DNA of 64,000 bases from Leisingera sp. ANG-M7 (lineage in GTDB: Bacteria > Pseudomonadota > Alphaproteobacteria > Rhodobacterales > Rhodobacteraceae), in NCBI RefSeq assembly GCF_000813965.1, contig NZ_JWLI01000016.1, positions 124,001 through 188,000 of the forward strand, in the 5' to 3' direction. This document shows positions 26,502 through 36,512 of the stretch, piece after piece (positions within the stretch are counted from its first letter, which is position 1; each line of letters starts with the position of its first letter). The notes beneath the pieces were generated by a model. It did no database searches, was not told the DNA's origin, and worked only from the letters and a program-made list of their open reading frames with translations. Position numbers and translations under genes: made by a program.

Positions 26502-28154
<1,653 letters not shown>

Positions 28155-28215
28155 TCACTCTCCTAGAGAAATTCTGTGTGTTTCAGCGATAGTGGGATCA
28201 GAGAAGCCGGAGGGC

Positions 28216-28503
28216 TTACTCGATGATGCCCATGATGTCGCTTTCCTTCATCATCAGCAGCTCTTCGCCGTCGACGGTCACTTCGGTGCCGGACCATTTG
28301 CCGAACAGGATCTTGTCGCCGGCTTTCACAGCCATTGCGATCAGCTCGCCGCTGTCCTTGCGGGCACCTTCGCCGGTCGCGACGACCTGGCCTTCGCTCG
28401 GCTTTTCTTTTGCGGAATCGGGGATGATCAGGCCGCCCGCGGTTTTTTCTTCGCTTTCGGTGCGGCGCACCAGCACACGGTCATGCAGCGGTTTCAATGC
28501 CAT
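28216..28503 (-). CDS. groES: co-chaperonin GroES (Hsp10)
   Basis: The 95-aa lid protein has the start [10 protein letters not shown], the mobile loop around [10 protein letters not shown] (about 20-29) and the end I-M-G-I-I-E. It is first in the groESL operon, with an AAGGAG Shine-Dalgarno. Confidence 0.99.
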   Translation of the reverse strand: MALKPLHDRVLVRRTESEEKTAGGLIIPDSAKEKPSEGQVVATGEGARKDSGELIAMAVKAGDKILFGKWSGTEVTVDGEELLMMKESDIMGIIE

Positions 28504-28569
28504 CTTTGCAGCTCCTTGAAAGGCTCAAAGGTTGTTATCTATGGGACCTCCGCCTCCCCGGCGGGGCCG

Positions 28570-28596
28570 TTATCACTCAACAGGGCTGAGTGCTAA
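28570..28596 (-). promoter_or_regulatory. CIRCE operator (HrcA binding site) upstream of groESL
   Basis: The element is TTATCACTC, 9 bp, GAGTGCTAA. It matches the CIRCE consensus (TTAGCACTC-N9-GAGTGCTAA) except for one base in one arm. It lies just downstream of the groESL -10 box, where HrcA would block transcription under non-stress conditions. hrcA itself is not in the window. Confidence 0.93.
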
Positions 28597-28603
28597 CGAG
28601 GGG

Positions 28604-28632
28604 AAGCTAGGCATCGATCCGGGCCGAGTCAA
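28604..28632 (-). promoter_or_regulatory. sigma70-type promoter of groESL
   Basis: Read on the minus strand, TTGACT (28632-28627) and TAGCTT (28609-28604) are separated by 17 bp. The predicted start of transcription falls at the edge of the CIRCE element. Confidence 0.75.
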
Positions 28633-28729
28633 CATCTTCGTGAAAGAAAAATTGCAGGATTTTCCGCGCCGTTGACAGCTTCAGATCAGACGCAAGCAAG
28701 TTATTGTTTTTATGACAAAAACCAGAACC

Positions 28730-29425
28730 TCAGGACAACTCCGGACCGGAGCCCCCCTGTTCCTCCCAGCTCTCCGCCCAATGCACCAGGCCCGCGCGGC
28801 CCGCATCCGTCAGCTGGTAAATGCCGGTCTCAACACGCTCGAACCAGCCGTAATGGTTCCTGGCCATCAGCTGGGTGGCGCGCGCAACGCCGGTGGCCTT
28901 GGCAACCGCGGCCCCTTTGCAGGCACCCGCCCCGGCCAGATGCGCGGCGCAGGCCAGCGCGTCCTGGCGGTAGGCGGTGACAATGCCGTGGCGTGTGGCG
29001 CCGCCGGCATTGGGGTCGCCGCGCAAGGTCTGGAACTCGCGCAGCAGCCGCGCCTGCTTTTTCTTCGACTTGCGCGGGGCATAAGGGCCGGGATCGCAAT
29101 GCACCTCTGCCCGCCCGTCCGCCAGCACCGTGATCAGCCCCAGCCCCAGCCGCCGGCACATCGCCAGATTGTCCTTCATCATCCGCCGCGCCTGCCGCCC
29201 GCCGGGCCGCGGCACCGCGATATAGACATGGTCGGTAATGGTCAGCCGGGCGATGGCCTGATGAAACAGCGACAGCGAAAACTTCAGCTTCAGCTCGACA
29301 ATCACCGGCGGCTCAGCGCCGCGTACGGCCACCACATCGGCCGCCCCCACCTCGCCCTTCACGGCATAGCCCTGTGCCTCCAGCAGCGCCTTCACCGGCG
29401 CATAGAGCTGATCCTCGCGTTCCAT
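28730..29425 (-). CDS. DUF2161 family, putative PD-(D/E)XK-type phosphodiesterase
   Basis: The 231-aa protein starts V-K-A-L-L-E-A-Q-G-Y and has D-V-V-A-V near 29 followed by V-I-V-E-L-K-L near 41-47. This D...E-x-K arrangement is typical of restriction-endonuclease-like folds, and the family is annotated as DUF2161 phosphodiesterase. The second half is basic (K-S-K-K-K) and ends in a winged-helix-like region (about 160-220). A role in nucleic-acid cleavage is inferred only. It is divergent from the TraB/GumN genes. Confidence 0.8.
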   Translation of the reverse strand: MEREDQLYAPVKALLEAQGYAVKGEVGAADVVAVRGAEPPVIVELKLKFSLSLFHQAIARLTITDHVYIAVPRPGGRQARRMMKDNLAMCRRLGLGLITVLADGRAEVHCDPGPYAPRKSKKKQARLLREFQTLRGDPNAGGATRHGIVTAYRQDALACAAHLAGAGACKGAAVAKATGVARATQLMARNHYGWFERVETGIYQLTDAGRAGLVHWAESWEEQGGSGPELS

Positions 29426-29575
29426 GCCCCATGACTGGCAGGAAGCCGCTCCAAAGGCAATCCGCTGCCCGGGTTTTACGGGACAACGCAGGGTTTTACA
29501 TTGCCGCCCCCCCTGCCCCGCCCTAGGCTCATAAGCTCAGGCCACAAATCCGGAACCCCGGGGAAAGGGCGCGTG

Positions 29576-30559
29576 ATGAAACGGATAGCACTGGCACTTG
29601 CGCTGATGCTGCAAGCCACCGCCAGCTTTGCCGCCTGCCGCGGCATCGACTACCGCGACCACCTGCCGCCCGGCACCCAAGCGCAGCTGGACCGCGAAAT
29701 GGCCGCCACCCCGTTTTCCGAAGGAAACCACTGGGTCGCCGCCAAGGGCCGCCGCACCATCCATGTGATCGGCACCATGCACGGCGGCGATGCCCGCATG
29801 GCCAAGGTGATGCGCACCCTGCGCCCGGCGCTGATCTCGGCACAGGCGATCTACCTTGAGACCTCGGACCAGGACATGGAGCGGCTGGACCGGATGCCGC
29901 CTGCAATGGCGCGCAGCTTTCTGCTGCCGCAGGGGCGCGAGCTGCGCCACTTGCTGACGCCCGAAGCCTGGCAGCGCTTCAAGCTGACCACCCAGGTCAG
30001 CGGCGCCAGCCTGGAAACCATGAACCGGATGCAGCCCTGGGCGATCTCGATGTTCGTAGTGCAAAGCGGCTGCCGCCCCTATGGCTTCGGCCTGCGCCGC
30101 GGACTGGACGACCGGATCTCCGATTTCGCCCGCCGCAAGCGGATCCCGCTCGGCGCTCTGGAAACACCAGAGCAGGCGCTGGCCGCCATTTCCGGCCTGC
30201 CGCTGCGGGACCAGGCCCGGATGCTGGAGCTTGAACTGCAGCTGATCCAATCCGGCAAGCCCGAGGACGCCACCCCGGTGGAAGCCTATTTCGACCAGAG
30301 CGTCTGGACCTCCTTCGTGCTCGCCCCCTGGATCAGCGCCCAGTACAGCAGCTTCTCCCGGGCCGAAACCCAGCGGCTATGGACGCAATACAACCGCCGC
30401 CTGCTGGACCAGCGCAACCTCCGCTGGATGCAGGTGATCGGTGCCGCCCGCCAGGACCGGATTGTGGTCGCCGTCGGCGCGGCGCATCTGCCGGGCAAAA
30501 ACGGCCTGCTTAACCTTCTCCAGTCCAGGGGCTTCAGCCTGACCCGCGCCCCGTGGTAG
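29576..30559 (+). CDS. TraB/GumN family protein, paralogue 1
   Basis: From ATG 29576 the product is 327 aa with a signal peptide (cleavage near A-S-F-A-A-C, residue 20). The TraB/GumN core shows I-H-V-I-G-T-M-H-G-G-D near 62-72, Y-L-E-T-S near 98 and a late V-V-A-V-G-A-A-H-L-P-G. The conserved G-x-x-H and late H are proposed metal-binding or hydrolytic residues related to Tiki proteases. Secreted function is unknown. A close paralogue follows 44 bp downstream. Confidence 0.87.
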   Translation: MKRIALALALMLQATASFAACRGIDYRDHLPPGTQAQLDREMAATPFSEGNHWVAAKGRRTIHVIGTMHGGDARMAKVMRTLRPALISAQAIYLETSDQDMERLDRMPPAMARSFLLPQGRELRHLLTPEAWQRFKLTTQVSGASLETMNRMQPWAISMFVVQSGCRPYGFGLRRGLDDRISDFARRKRIPLGALETPEQALAAISGLPLRDQARMLELELQLIQSGKPEDATPVEAYFDQSVWTSFVLAPWISAQYSSFSRAETQRLWTQYNRRLLDQRNLRWMQVIGAARQDRIVVAVGAAHLPGKNGLLNLLQSRGFSLTRAPW

Positions 30560-30603
30560 GCTCCCCCGGCCAAGCCGTTCCACTCTTTCAGGACTGATAT
30601 TTC

Positions 30604-31584
30604 ATGCGCCTCTTTCTGACCGTGTTTTTCCTGCTGCTGCCGGCCTCCCTTTGGGCCGCCTGCACCGGCACCGACCTGCGCACCACCATGACGCCGCAGG
30701 AGCGCGCCGGGCTTGAGGCCCGCATCACCGCGATGCCGTTTGCCGAAGGCAACCACTGGATTGCGCGGCGCGGCAGCCGCACCGTGCATGTGATCGGCAC
30801 CCTGCATGTGAATGATCCGCGGATGGCGCAGATCACCGCGGACCTCGCCCCGCTGGTACAGCAGGCGGACCTTTTGCTGATGGAAGCCAGCCCCGCCGAC
30901 AAGGCGGATTTCGAAGCCGAACTGGGCCGCACCCCCTCCCTGATGCTGATCACCGAAGGCCCCAGCCTGATCGACCGGCTGCCGCCCCGTGAGTGGGAAG
31001 AACTGGCCGCCATCATCCGTAACCACGGCATGCCGGTCTGGATGGCCGCTAAGATGCGGCCCTGGTTCCTGGCACTGTCGCTGGCCTTCCCGCCCTGCCT
31101 GCGCCAGGACAAGGACATCAAGCGCGGCCTCGACCTGCGTCTGGGCGAGGCTGCCGAAGCCGCGGGCGTGCCGGTGCAGTCGCTGGAGGATCCGATGACG
31201 ATCATCCGGCTGATGGACTCCGACCCGCTGGAGGAGCAGATCCGCCAGCTGCGCGCCTTTGCCGCCATGCTGGGCAGCGGCACCGACGGCTTCATCACCA
31301 CGGTTGAATCCTATTTCGACGAGCAAGCGCTTTATGCCCTGTTCCTCAGCGAACGCGACTTCCTGGACAGCGGCGCGCTGACCCGGGCTGAGCGCGAGGC
31401 ACTGTGGCAGGAAACCATGACGGAGCTGATCGACACCCGCAACCGCAACTGGATTCCGGTGATCGAGGCAGCGGCAGGCGATCATATCGTTGTCGCTGCC
31501 GGCGCGCTGCACCTGCCCGGTGAGACCGGCGTTCTGAACCTGCTGCAGCAACAGGGCTACACGCTTGAGCGCGCGCCGTTCTGA
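30604..31584 (+). CDS. TraB/GumN family protein, paralogue 2
   Basis: The 326-aa product has a signal peptide ending L-W-A-A-C near residue 20, then H-W-I-A-R-R-G-S-R-T-V-H-V-I-G-T-L-H-V-N (about 45-64), L-M-E-A-S near 94 and V-V-A-A-G-A-L-H-L-P-G-E near the end. It is collinear with paralogue 1 over its whole length, so the two arose by tandem duplication, but they are clearly diverged. They are probably cotranscribed. Confidence 0.87.
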   Translation: MRLFLTVFFLLLPASLWAACTGTDLRTTMTPQERAGLEARITAMPFAEGNHWIARRGSRTVHVIGTLHVNDPRMAQITADLAPLVQQADLLLMEASPADKADFEAELGRTPSLMLITEGPSLIDRLPPREWEELAAIIRNHGMPVWMAAKMRPWFLALSLAFPPCLRQDKDIKRGLDLRLGEAAEAAGVPVQSLEDPMTIIRLMDSDPLEEQIRQLRAFAAMLGSGTDGFITTVESYFDEQALYALFLSERDFLDSGALTRAEREALWQETMTELIDTRNRNWIPVIEAAAGDHIVVAAGALHLPGETGVLNLLQQQGYTLERAPF

Positions 31585-31661
31585 AACCTGTTCTGAAACA
31601 AGCTCCACCCCCTGCCCCGATCCCCGCTCTGAACACAACGCCGCATTGCAGCATGAGCGGG

Positions 31662-31690
31662 GTGACAAGCTTGCGCGCCAGCCCTATAAG
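31662..31690 (+). promoter_or_regulatory. sigma70-type promoter for ppaC
   Basis: GTGACA (31662-31667) and TATAAG (31685-31690) are spaced by 17 bp, about 48 bp upstream of the ppaC start. Confidence 0.55.
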
Positions 31691-31738
31691 GCGCGCAAAT
31701 CCCGCCTTTCTGACCTTATGCATGAACAGGACAGCCCC

Positions 31739-32659
31739 ATGACCATCCAAGTTTTCGGCCACAAATCCCCCGACACCGATTCCACCGGCTCCCCGATTGT
31801 CTGGGCCTGGTACCTGAACGAGATGAAAGGCGTCGCCGCCGCCCCGAAACTGCTGGGCGAACCGAACACCGAAGCCGCCTTCATGCTGCAGCGCTGGGGC
31901 CTGGAGAAGCCGGAGATCATCGCCGACGTGGCCGATGATGCGGCTGTTGTCATCGTCGACACCAACAACCCGGCTGAGCTGCCCGCCAACATCAACGGCG
32001 CCGATGTGCAGGCGATCATCGACCACCACAAGCTGGTCGGCGGCCTGGAAACCAAAGGCCCGATCGACATCACCATCCGCCCGCTGGCCTGCACCGCCAC
32101 CATCATGCACGACCTGATGGGCGACGATGCCGCCAAGATGCCGGAAGCCGTCAAGGGCGCGGCGCTGACCTGCATCCTGTCCGACACGCTGGAATTCCGC
32201 TCCCCCACCACCACCGCCCATGACAAGGCCGTGGCCGAGAAGCTGGCGGGTGAGCTGGGCATCAACATCTCCGAATACGCCGCTGAGATGTTTGCCGCCA
32301 AATCCGACGTCTCCTCCTTCTCCGATGCCGAGCTGATCCGCATGGATTCCAAAGAATACGAGGTCGACGGCACCAAGTTCCGCGTCTCCGTTCTGGAAAC
32401 CACCGCGCCGGGCGTGGTGCTGGACCGCAAGGCCTCGCTGATGGAGTCGATGACCTCTGTCGCGGCTGAGGATGGCGTCGATCAGGTGCTGCTGTTCGTG
32501 GTCGACATCCTGAACGAAGAAGCCACCCTGCTGGTGCCGAACGACCTGGTGAAAACCGTCGCCGCCAAGTCCTTTGGCGCCGATGCCGACGGCGACACCG
32601 TGGTGCTGCCCGGCATCATGTCGCGCAAGAAGCAGATCATTCCGAACCTCAAGGTCTGA
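31739..32659 (+). CDS. ppaC: manganese-dependent inorganic pyrophosphatase
   Basis: Starting at ATG 31739 the product is 306 aa, the normal length of family II PPases. The DHH-family metal residues are in F-G-H-K-S-P-D-T-D-S-T (about 5-15), V-D-T-N-N near 76-80 and I-D-H-H-K near 98-102. The C-terminal DHHA2 lobe ends with the S-R-K-K-Q basic substrate motif. It hydrolyses pyrophosphate to phosphate in the cytoplasm, pulling biosynthetic reactions forward. A strong terminator follows. Confidence 0.96.
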   Translation: MTIQVFGHKSPDTDSTGSPIVWAWYLNEMKGVAAAPKLLGEPNTEAAFMLQRWGLEKPEIIADVADDAAVVIVDTNNPAELPANINGADVQAIIDHHKLVGGLETKGPIDITIRPLACTATIMHDLMGDDAAKMPEAVKGAALTCILSDTLEFRSPTTTAHDKAVAEKLAGELGINISEYAAEMFAAKSDVSSFSDAELIRMDSKEYEVDGTKFRVSVLETTAPGVVLDRKASLMESMTSVAAEDGVDQVLLFVVDILNEEATLLVPNDLVKTVAAKSFGADADGDTVVLPGIMSRKKQIIPNLKV

Positions 32660-32681
32660 TCCGTCCCCGGAGCCAGACGGC

Positions 32682-32709
32682 AAAAGGCGCCCCGCGGGGC
32701 GCCTTTTTT
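32682..32709 (+). terminator. rho-independent terminator after ppaC
   Basis: AAAAGGCGCCCC pairs with GGGGCGCCTTTT around GC, and the stem runs into T6. Placed 23 bp after the stop. Confidence 0.92.
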
Positions 32710-32779
32710 GTCGAGGGAGGTCTTGGAGTTAAAGGAAAACCGAATGGCTTGCCCGCCCTGGCCCAGGACCGGGACCGCG

Positions 32780-33265
32780 TTACAGACCCAGGCGTTTGCT
32801 GACTTTCCGGAACTGGCGTTTGCCGCTGTTGCCATTAACCTGCTTTTCGGCCTTGTGCCGGTACCAGTTGCTGTCTTCGCCCAGATAGCGTTCCCACACT
32901 GTGCCATCCGGCGCCGTAACAAACTGCCAGCAGTTCTGGCTGGATACGACCTGCAGCACACCGTCGACCGCCTTGTGCCAGTCGGCCTCGCTGCACAGCT
33001 TGCCCTTGCGGGTCACATACCATTTGCCGATCCCCACCGCATCGCCGGTTTTGTTGACCCCCTGAAAGCTTCCGTCCGGCGCCCAATAGGCGTGGCCGCC
33101 ACGGCTCCAGTTTGAAGTTTTGCCGGCATAAAGCTGCATGATCGCTTCCGGCGGCGTTGCCTTGGCTCCTTTGGGCTTGGCCCCGGCCAGGGCACCGCCG
33201 CCCGGCACAGCCGCCAGGGCGAGGGCTGCAACCGCTGCCAAAAGGTGCTGTTTCACTGATGTCAT
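32780..33265 (-). CDS. DUF995 family secreted protein
   Basis: From ATG 33265 the product is 161 aa with a signal peptide (hydrophobic run, cleavage near A-L-A-G, residue 27). The mature part resembles DUF995: L-Y-A-G-K-T-S-N-W near 44, G-K-W-Y-V near 81, then a C...C pair and W-E-R-Y near 124. These domains occur in exported alphaproteobacterial proteins of unknown role. The gene is single and divergent from luxR. The longer upstream frame to 33394 is not supported, because the signal peptide begins at this Met. Confidence 0.75.
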   Translation of the reverse strand: MTSVKQHLLAAVAALALAAVPGGGALAGAKPKGAKATPPEAIMQLYAGKTSNWSRGGHAYWAPDGSFQGVNKTGDAVGIGKWYVTRKGKLCSEADWHKAVDGVLQVVSSQNCWQFVTAPDGTVWERYLGEDSNWYRHKAEKQVNGNSGKRQFRKVSKRLGL

Positions 33266-33580
33266 CCTGAATGCTCCTTGAAATCTGATCCTGCGCGACC
33301 CCGCCGGGAGGCTTCCGGCGGGCGCGCTGCAAAAGCCCCCCACGCAGCCTGCTCCAGATCTCCTGAAACCAGGCCGAAACGGGACGGCCACCACTCACTC
33401 ATTAACCGCGCCCCCGCCGGAAACAGCGGCCCCGGGAATATTCCGGCCGCGAAAAAACATTGCGTGAAAGCCGTCGGTCGGCCAACCTATGGATATTTAT
33501 AGGGTTACGAATTCTCCCAGGGGTGGACACGGCCCCGGCTGGCCCGGAGTAATTCCGGCAGCTTTGCGTTCGGGGCGGGT
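33266..33580. other. intergenic region between DUF995 and luxR, no gene seen
   Basis: This 315-bp divergent region holds no convincing ORF. It contains an AT-rich stretch (33489-33505, GGATATTTATAGGG type) that could be the luxR -10 area, but a matching -35 at normal spacing was not clear. No obvious 18-20-bp lux box was found. Confidence 0.5.
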
Positions 33581-34315
33581 ATGAAGAACGAGTTGATTGA
33601 TACGCTGGACAGGCTGCTGCATCCGCAGGACCCTGCCGGGCGGTGGCAGGCCGCGCAGGATGTGGCGCAGCGGATGGGCGTCAAAAGCATTCTGGTTGCC
33701 CAGGCAGACGGCACATTGAAAGACATCAGCTGGATCAGCACCGACATGCCGGACAGCTGGATGGAGGAATACCTGTGCGAGGGATATGTCGAAGTGGACC
33801 CCCTTGTCAGTGAGCTGGCTGCACGCCCCGGCAGCATGGTTCTGGAGTGTGGCTCGTTACAGCAGAGCGGGGATGTACCGGGCAAAGCTGTGGCCTATAA
33901 CCACGGGCTCAGGGGCGCCGGCTTTGCCACTCTGCATTGCACCCGTTTCGGCCCGCCGCGCGGAGCGGGAAAATATGTCACGCTTGGCTACGCCGAGGAC
34001 CTCCGCACTGCCAGGTCCAACAGCGCCTTGGAGATGCAGCTGTTTTCAGCCCTCTTGGCCAGCACCATCGAACAGGACGCCCCGCCGCCGCGTGAGCGCT
34101 ACAGCCCCCCGGGCCCGCCGCTGCTGACCACGCGCCAGCGGGAGGTTCTGTCTTTGCTCGCGGAGGGTATGATGACCGCCCGCATCGCCGAGAAACTGGG
34201 CCTGTCGGAGGCCGCGGTGTCGCTGCATTTCGCCAATGCCCGCAGGGCGCTGGGGGCTGCCACCCGCGAACATGCCCTGGCGCTGGCCCTGAAACAGGGG
34301 CTGATTTCCCTGTAG
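33581..34315 (+). CDS. LuxR-type regulator with autoinducer-binding domain (LuxR solo)
   Basis: The 244-aa protein has an N-terminal acyl-homoserine-lactone-binding domain (about 15-165) and a C-terminal GerE HTH (about 180-240: L-T-x-R-Q-R-E-V-L ... R-I-A-E-K-L-G-L-S-E-A-A-V-S-L-H). Trp60, Tyr64, Asp73 and Pro74 match the invariant TraR ligand residues at the same spacing. The position equivalent to TraR Trp85 appears to be aliphatic, which may alter ligand choice. No luxI-type synthase is in the window, so it is a solo or pairs with a remote synthase. Target genes are unknown; the neighbouring chemoreceptor is convergent. Confidence 0.9.
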   Translation: MKNELIDTLDRLLHPQDPAGRWQAAQDVAQRMGVKSILVAQADGTLKDISWISTDMPDSWMEEYLCEGYVEVDPLVSELAARPGSMVLECGSLQQSGDVPGKAVAYNHGLRGAGFATLHCTRFGPPRGAGKYVTLGYAEDLRTARSNSALEMQLFSALLASTIEQDAPPPRERYSPPGPPLLTTRQREVLSLLAEGMMTARIAEKLGLSEAAVSLHFANARRALGAATREHALALALKQGLISL

Positions 34316-34329
34316 CCGCGAATCCAAAA

Positions 34330-34354
34330 GCGGCGGCCCTGCCCGGGCCGCCGC
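34330..34354. terminator. hairpin between convergent luxR and chemoreceptor genes
   Basis: GCGGCGGCCC and GGGCCGCCGC form a 10-bp stem around TGCCC. There is no T tract; a rho-independent role is uncertain, but the position between convergent genes suits a terminator. Confidence 0.5.
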
Positions 34355-34380
34355 CTGCGTGATCGGTCCCGGCCGGCCGG

Positions 34381-36318
34381 TCAGGCGGACCGGGACGCCA
34401 TTGCCGCGTTTTCGCCGCCGGTCCAAGTTTCGTCTTCGCCGTTGAAGTCTTCCCAGCGGTCTTCTTCCAAGCTTGCCGCCATGGCCTCAGCGTACCCGGC
34501 ATCCGGATCCGGCTGCGGCTTGGCCTTGGGTGCCGACGCGGGCGTTCCCTGCTTTTCCAGCGCATCCGGGCGGGCACTGCCGAGCAGCACGAACTGACCG
34601 ACCATCCGGTTCAGTTCCACGGTCTCGCCGCTCATCGCGCGGATGGCGGAGCCGGTCTCCTCCACCATTGAGGCGTTCTGCTGGGTCACCGTGTCCAGCT
34701 GGGCGACGCCGATATTGATCTCATTCAGCCCCTGCGCCTGTTCAGCCGACTGGCGCGAGATACCGGCCACCAGTTCGGTGATGCGGCTGACCTGGGTGAC
34801 CACGGTCTCCAATGCCTTGCCGGCGCCATCCACCTTGTGCACGCCGTCCTGCACATGGCCGGAACTGGCGGAAATCAGCGTCTTGATCTCCATCGCCGCA
34901 CCGGAGGAGCGCTGCGCCAGTGCCCGCACCTCGGAGGCAACCACCGCAAAGCCGCGGCCGACCTCGCCTGCGCGGGCAGCCTCCACACCGGCGTTCAGCG
35001 CCAGGAGGTTGGTCTGGAAGGCAATGTCGTCAATGACGCCGATGATCTGGCTGATCTGGTTCGAGGAGGTCTCGATCTCGTTCATCGCCGCAATCGCACC
35101 CTCGACCACCTCGCCGCTGCGCTCCACATCAGCGCGGGCGGCCTCAACCGCACCCTGCACCTCCTGCGCATTCTGGGCCGAGGAATTGACGCTGGCGGTC
35201 ATCTGCTCCAGCGCGGCGGCGGTTTGTTCCAGCGTCGCGGCCTGGCTTTCGGTGCGCGCCGACAGGTCCTCTGCCGCGGTGCGGATGCCGTCAGCCTGGG
35301 TGTTCAGCCGACCGCCGGCCTGCACCACCTGGGACAGAAGCGCGTTCAGCTTGTCGACTGTTTCGTTGTAGTTCACGCGCAGCGGATCGTATTCGGCGCC
35401 GAAAGGCTCGTTGATCTGGTCGCTGAAATCCCCGGAGGCCAGATGCTTCAACGCCTGGCGCAGCCGCTCGATCACTGCCTCGCCTTCCTGGCGCAGCTTG
35501 TTCTGCTCCTCCAGCGCCTTGACCACCCGGCCCGAGACCGCGTCGATATCATGGGCAATTTCGCCAAAATCATCAGCCCGCATCCGGTCGGCAACCTTGA
35601 GAGAGAAATCACCTTGCGCCACCTCGCGCAGGGCGGCCCGCATTCGTTCGATGGGGCGGATTATGCTGAGCGTCACCTTGCGCGAGTTGTGCAGCATGAT
35701 GATCGTGGCAACTGCGGAAATGCCCAGCACCAGGTAAATCAGATTCTTGTCGTGCTGCCGCGCCGCAGCAGCGGTTTCCGCCGCCGACTTCTTGATGGCC
35801 TTGCCGAGTTTCGCCAGCTTTTCCGAGATCGTGGCCGAATAGGACTGGAAGGCCGGCAGCGCGCCGACGGCATTCTCGGTATTGGTGAATGCCAGCGCTG
35901 CCACCTCGGCCCCGGTTTGGTTGAAACCATCCACCAGCGGCAGCAGCGACGCCACCATGCTGCGGATATGCTCCGGCAGCTCGAGCGCGCGCAGCGCATC
36001 CATTTCAGACCGGAATCTCTCTGCCTCCGAGGCGATCACCGCCTGAAGTTCCGCCTTGCGGTTCTCTGCGCCGTCCTGGCCCAGCACCACGGCAGAAACC
36101 ACCGCAGCACTGATATGGCTGTGAGCGATGTCCGCCGTCAGCTCATGCCGGACCGCCTGTGTCACATTAATCTGGCGCTCCAGATTCAACTCGCTTTGCC
36201 ACAGACTGAAGAGCGACACCGCAGCAAGGATCAAAACCGAGGACATCGCGACAACGCCAGACAGCTTCAGCCTGCGCTTCAGAGGCATTGTGCGGAACAT
36301 AGAGGGGCTGCGAAACAT
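34381..36318 (-). CDS. methyl-accepting chemotaxis protein
   Basis: The 645-aa receptor has a first membrane helix near 18-40, a helical periplasmic sensor region (about 41-190), a second helix near 192-210 and a HAMP region near 212-265. A second HAMP-like stretch lies near 290-345. The signalling domain (about 370-570) has the hairpin tip I-D-D-I-A-F-Q-T-N-L-L-A-L-N-A-G-V-E-A-A-R-A-G. Near the end, R-W-E-D-F looks like the CheR/CheB-docking pentapeptide, though 20 residues before the C-terminus. No che genes are adjacent, so it is an orphan receptor. Its ligand is unknown. Confidence 0.94.
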   Translation of the reverse strand: MFRSPSMFRTMPLKRRLKLSGVVAMSSVLILAAVSLFSLWQSELNLERQINVTQAVRHELTADIAHSHISAAVVSAVVLGQDGAENRKAELQAVIASEAERFRSEMDALRALELPEHIRSMVASLLPLVDGFNQTGAEVAALAFTNTENAVGALPAFQSYSATISEKLAKLGKAIKKSAAETAAAARQHDKNLIYLVLGISAVATIIMLHNSRKVTLSIIRPIERMRAALREVAQGDFSLKVADRMRADDFGEIAHDIDAVSGRVVKALEEQNKLRQEGEAVIERLRQALKHLASGDFSDQINEPFGAEYDPLRVNYNETVDKLNALLSQVVQAGGRLNTQADGIRTAAEDLSARTESQAATLEQTAAALEQMTASVNSSAQNAQEVQGAVEAARADVERSGEVVEGAIAAMNEIETSSNQISQIIGVIDDIAFQTNLLALNAGVEAARAGEVGRGFAVVASEVRALAQRSSGAAMEIKTLISASSGHVQDGVHKVDGAGKALETVVTQVSRITELVAGISRQSAEQAQGLNEINIGVAQLDTVTQQNASMVEETGSAIRAMSGETVELNRMVGQFVLLGSARPDALEKQGTPASAPKAKPQPDPDAGYAEAMAASLEEDRWEDFNGEDETWTGGENAAMASRSA

Positions 36319-36460
36319 AACAAAATCACCACAAGGTTGTTTTCAGTCAGACAAAATCACCCGGGTTAATTTTTAAAAAATCTCTCCAGCCCCTGCTGCA
36401 TTTTTAACGGTGGCTGAACGCTGGGGGCCTTTATCCCGTCCGCGGCACTGCAAATGCAAA

Positions 36461-36489
36461 GCGGGCCGTGCATTTGCTGCACGGCCCGC
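36461..36489 (-). terminator. rho-independent terminator of the M10 protease gene
   Basis: GCGGGCCGTGCA and TGCACGGCCCGC form a perfect 12-bp stem with a 5-base loop. On the minus strand it is followed by TTTGCATTTG, 24 bp after the stop codon. Confidence 0.75.
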
Positions 36490-36512
36490 CTGCCAAAGTT
36501 CAGATCAGCCTG

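Noticed and set aside
33266..33580. lux box near the LuxR gene
   Set aside because: No 18-20-bp dyad of convincing symmetry was seen in the region.
34837..36369. Long plus-strand frame opposite the chemoreceptor gene
   Set aside because: Antisense shadow; the MCP signalling hairpin is unambiguous on the minus strand.
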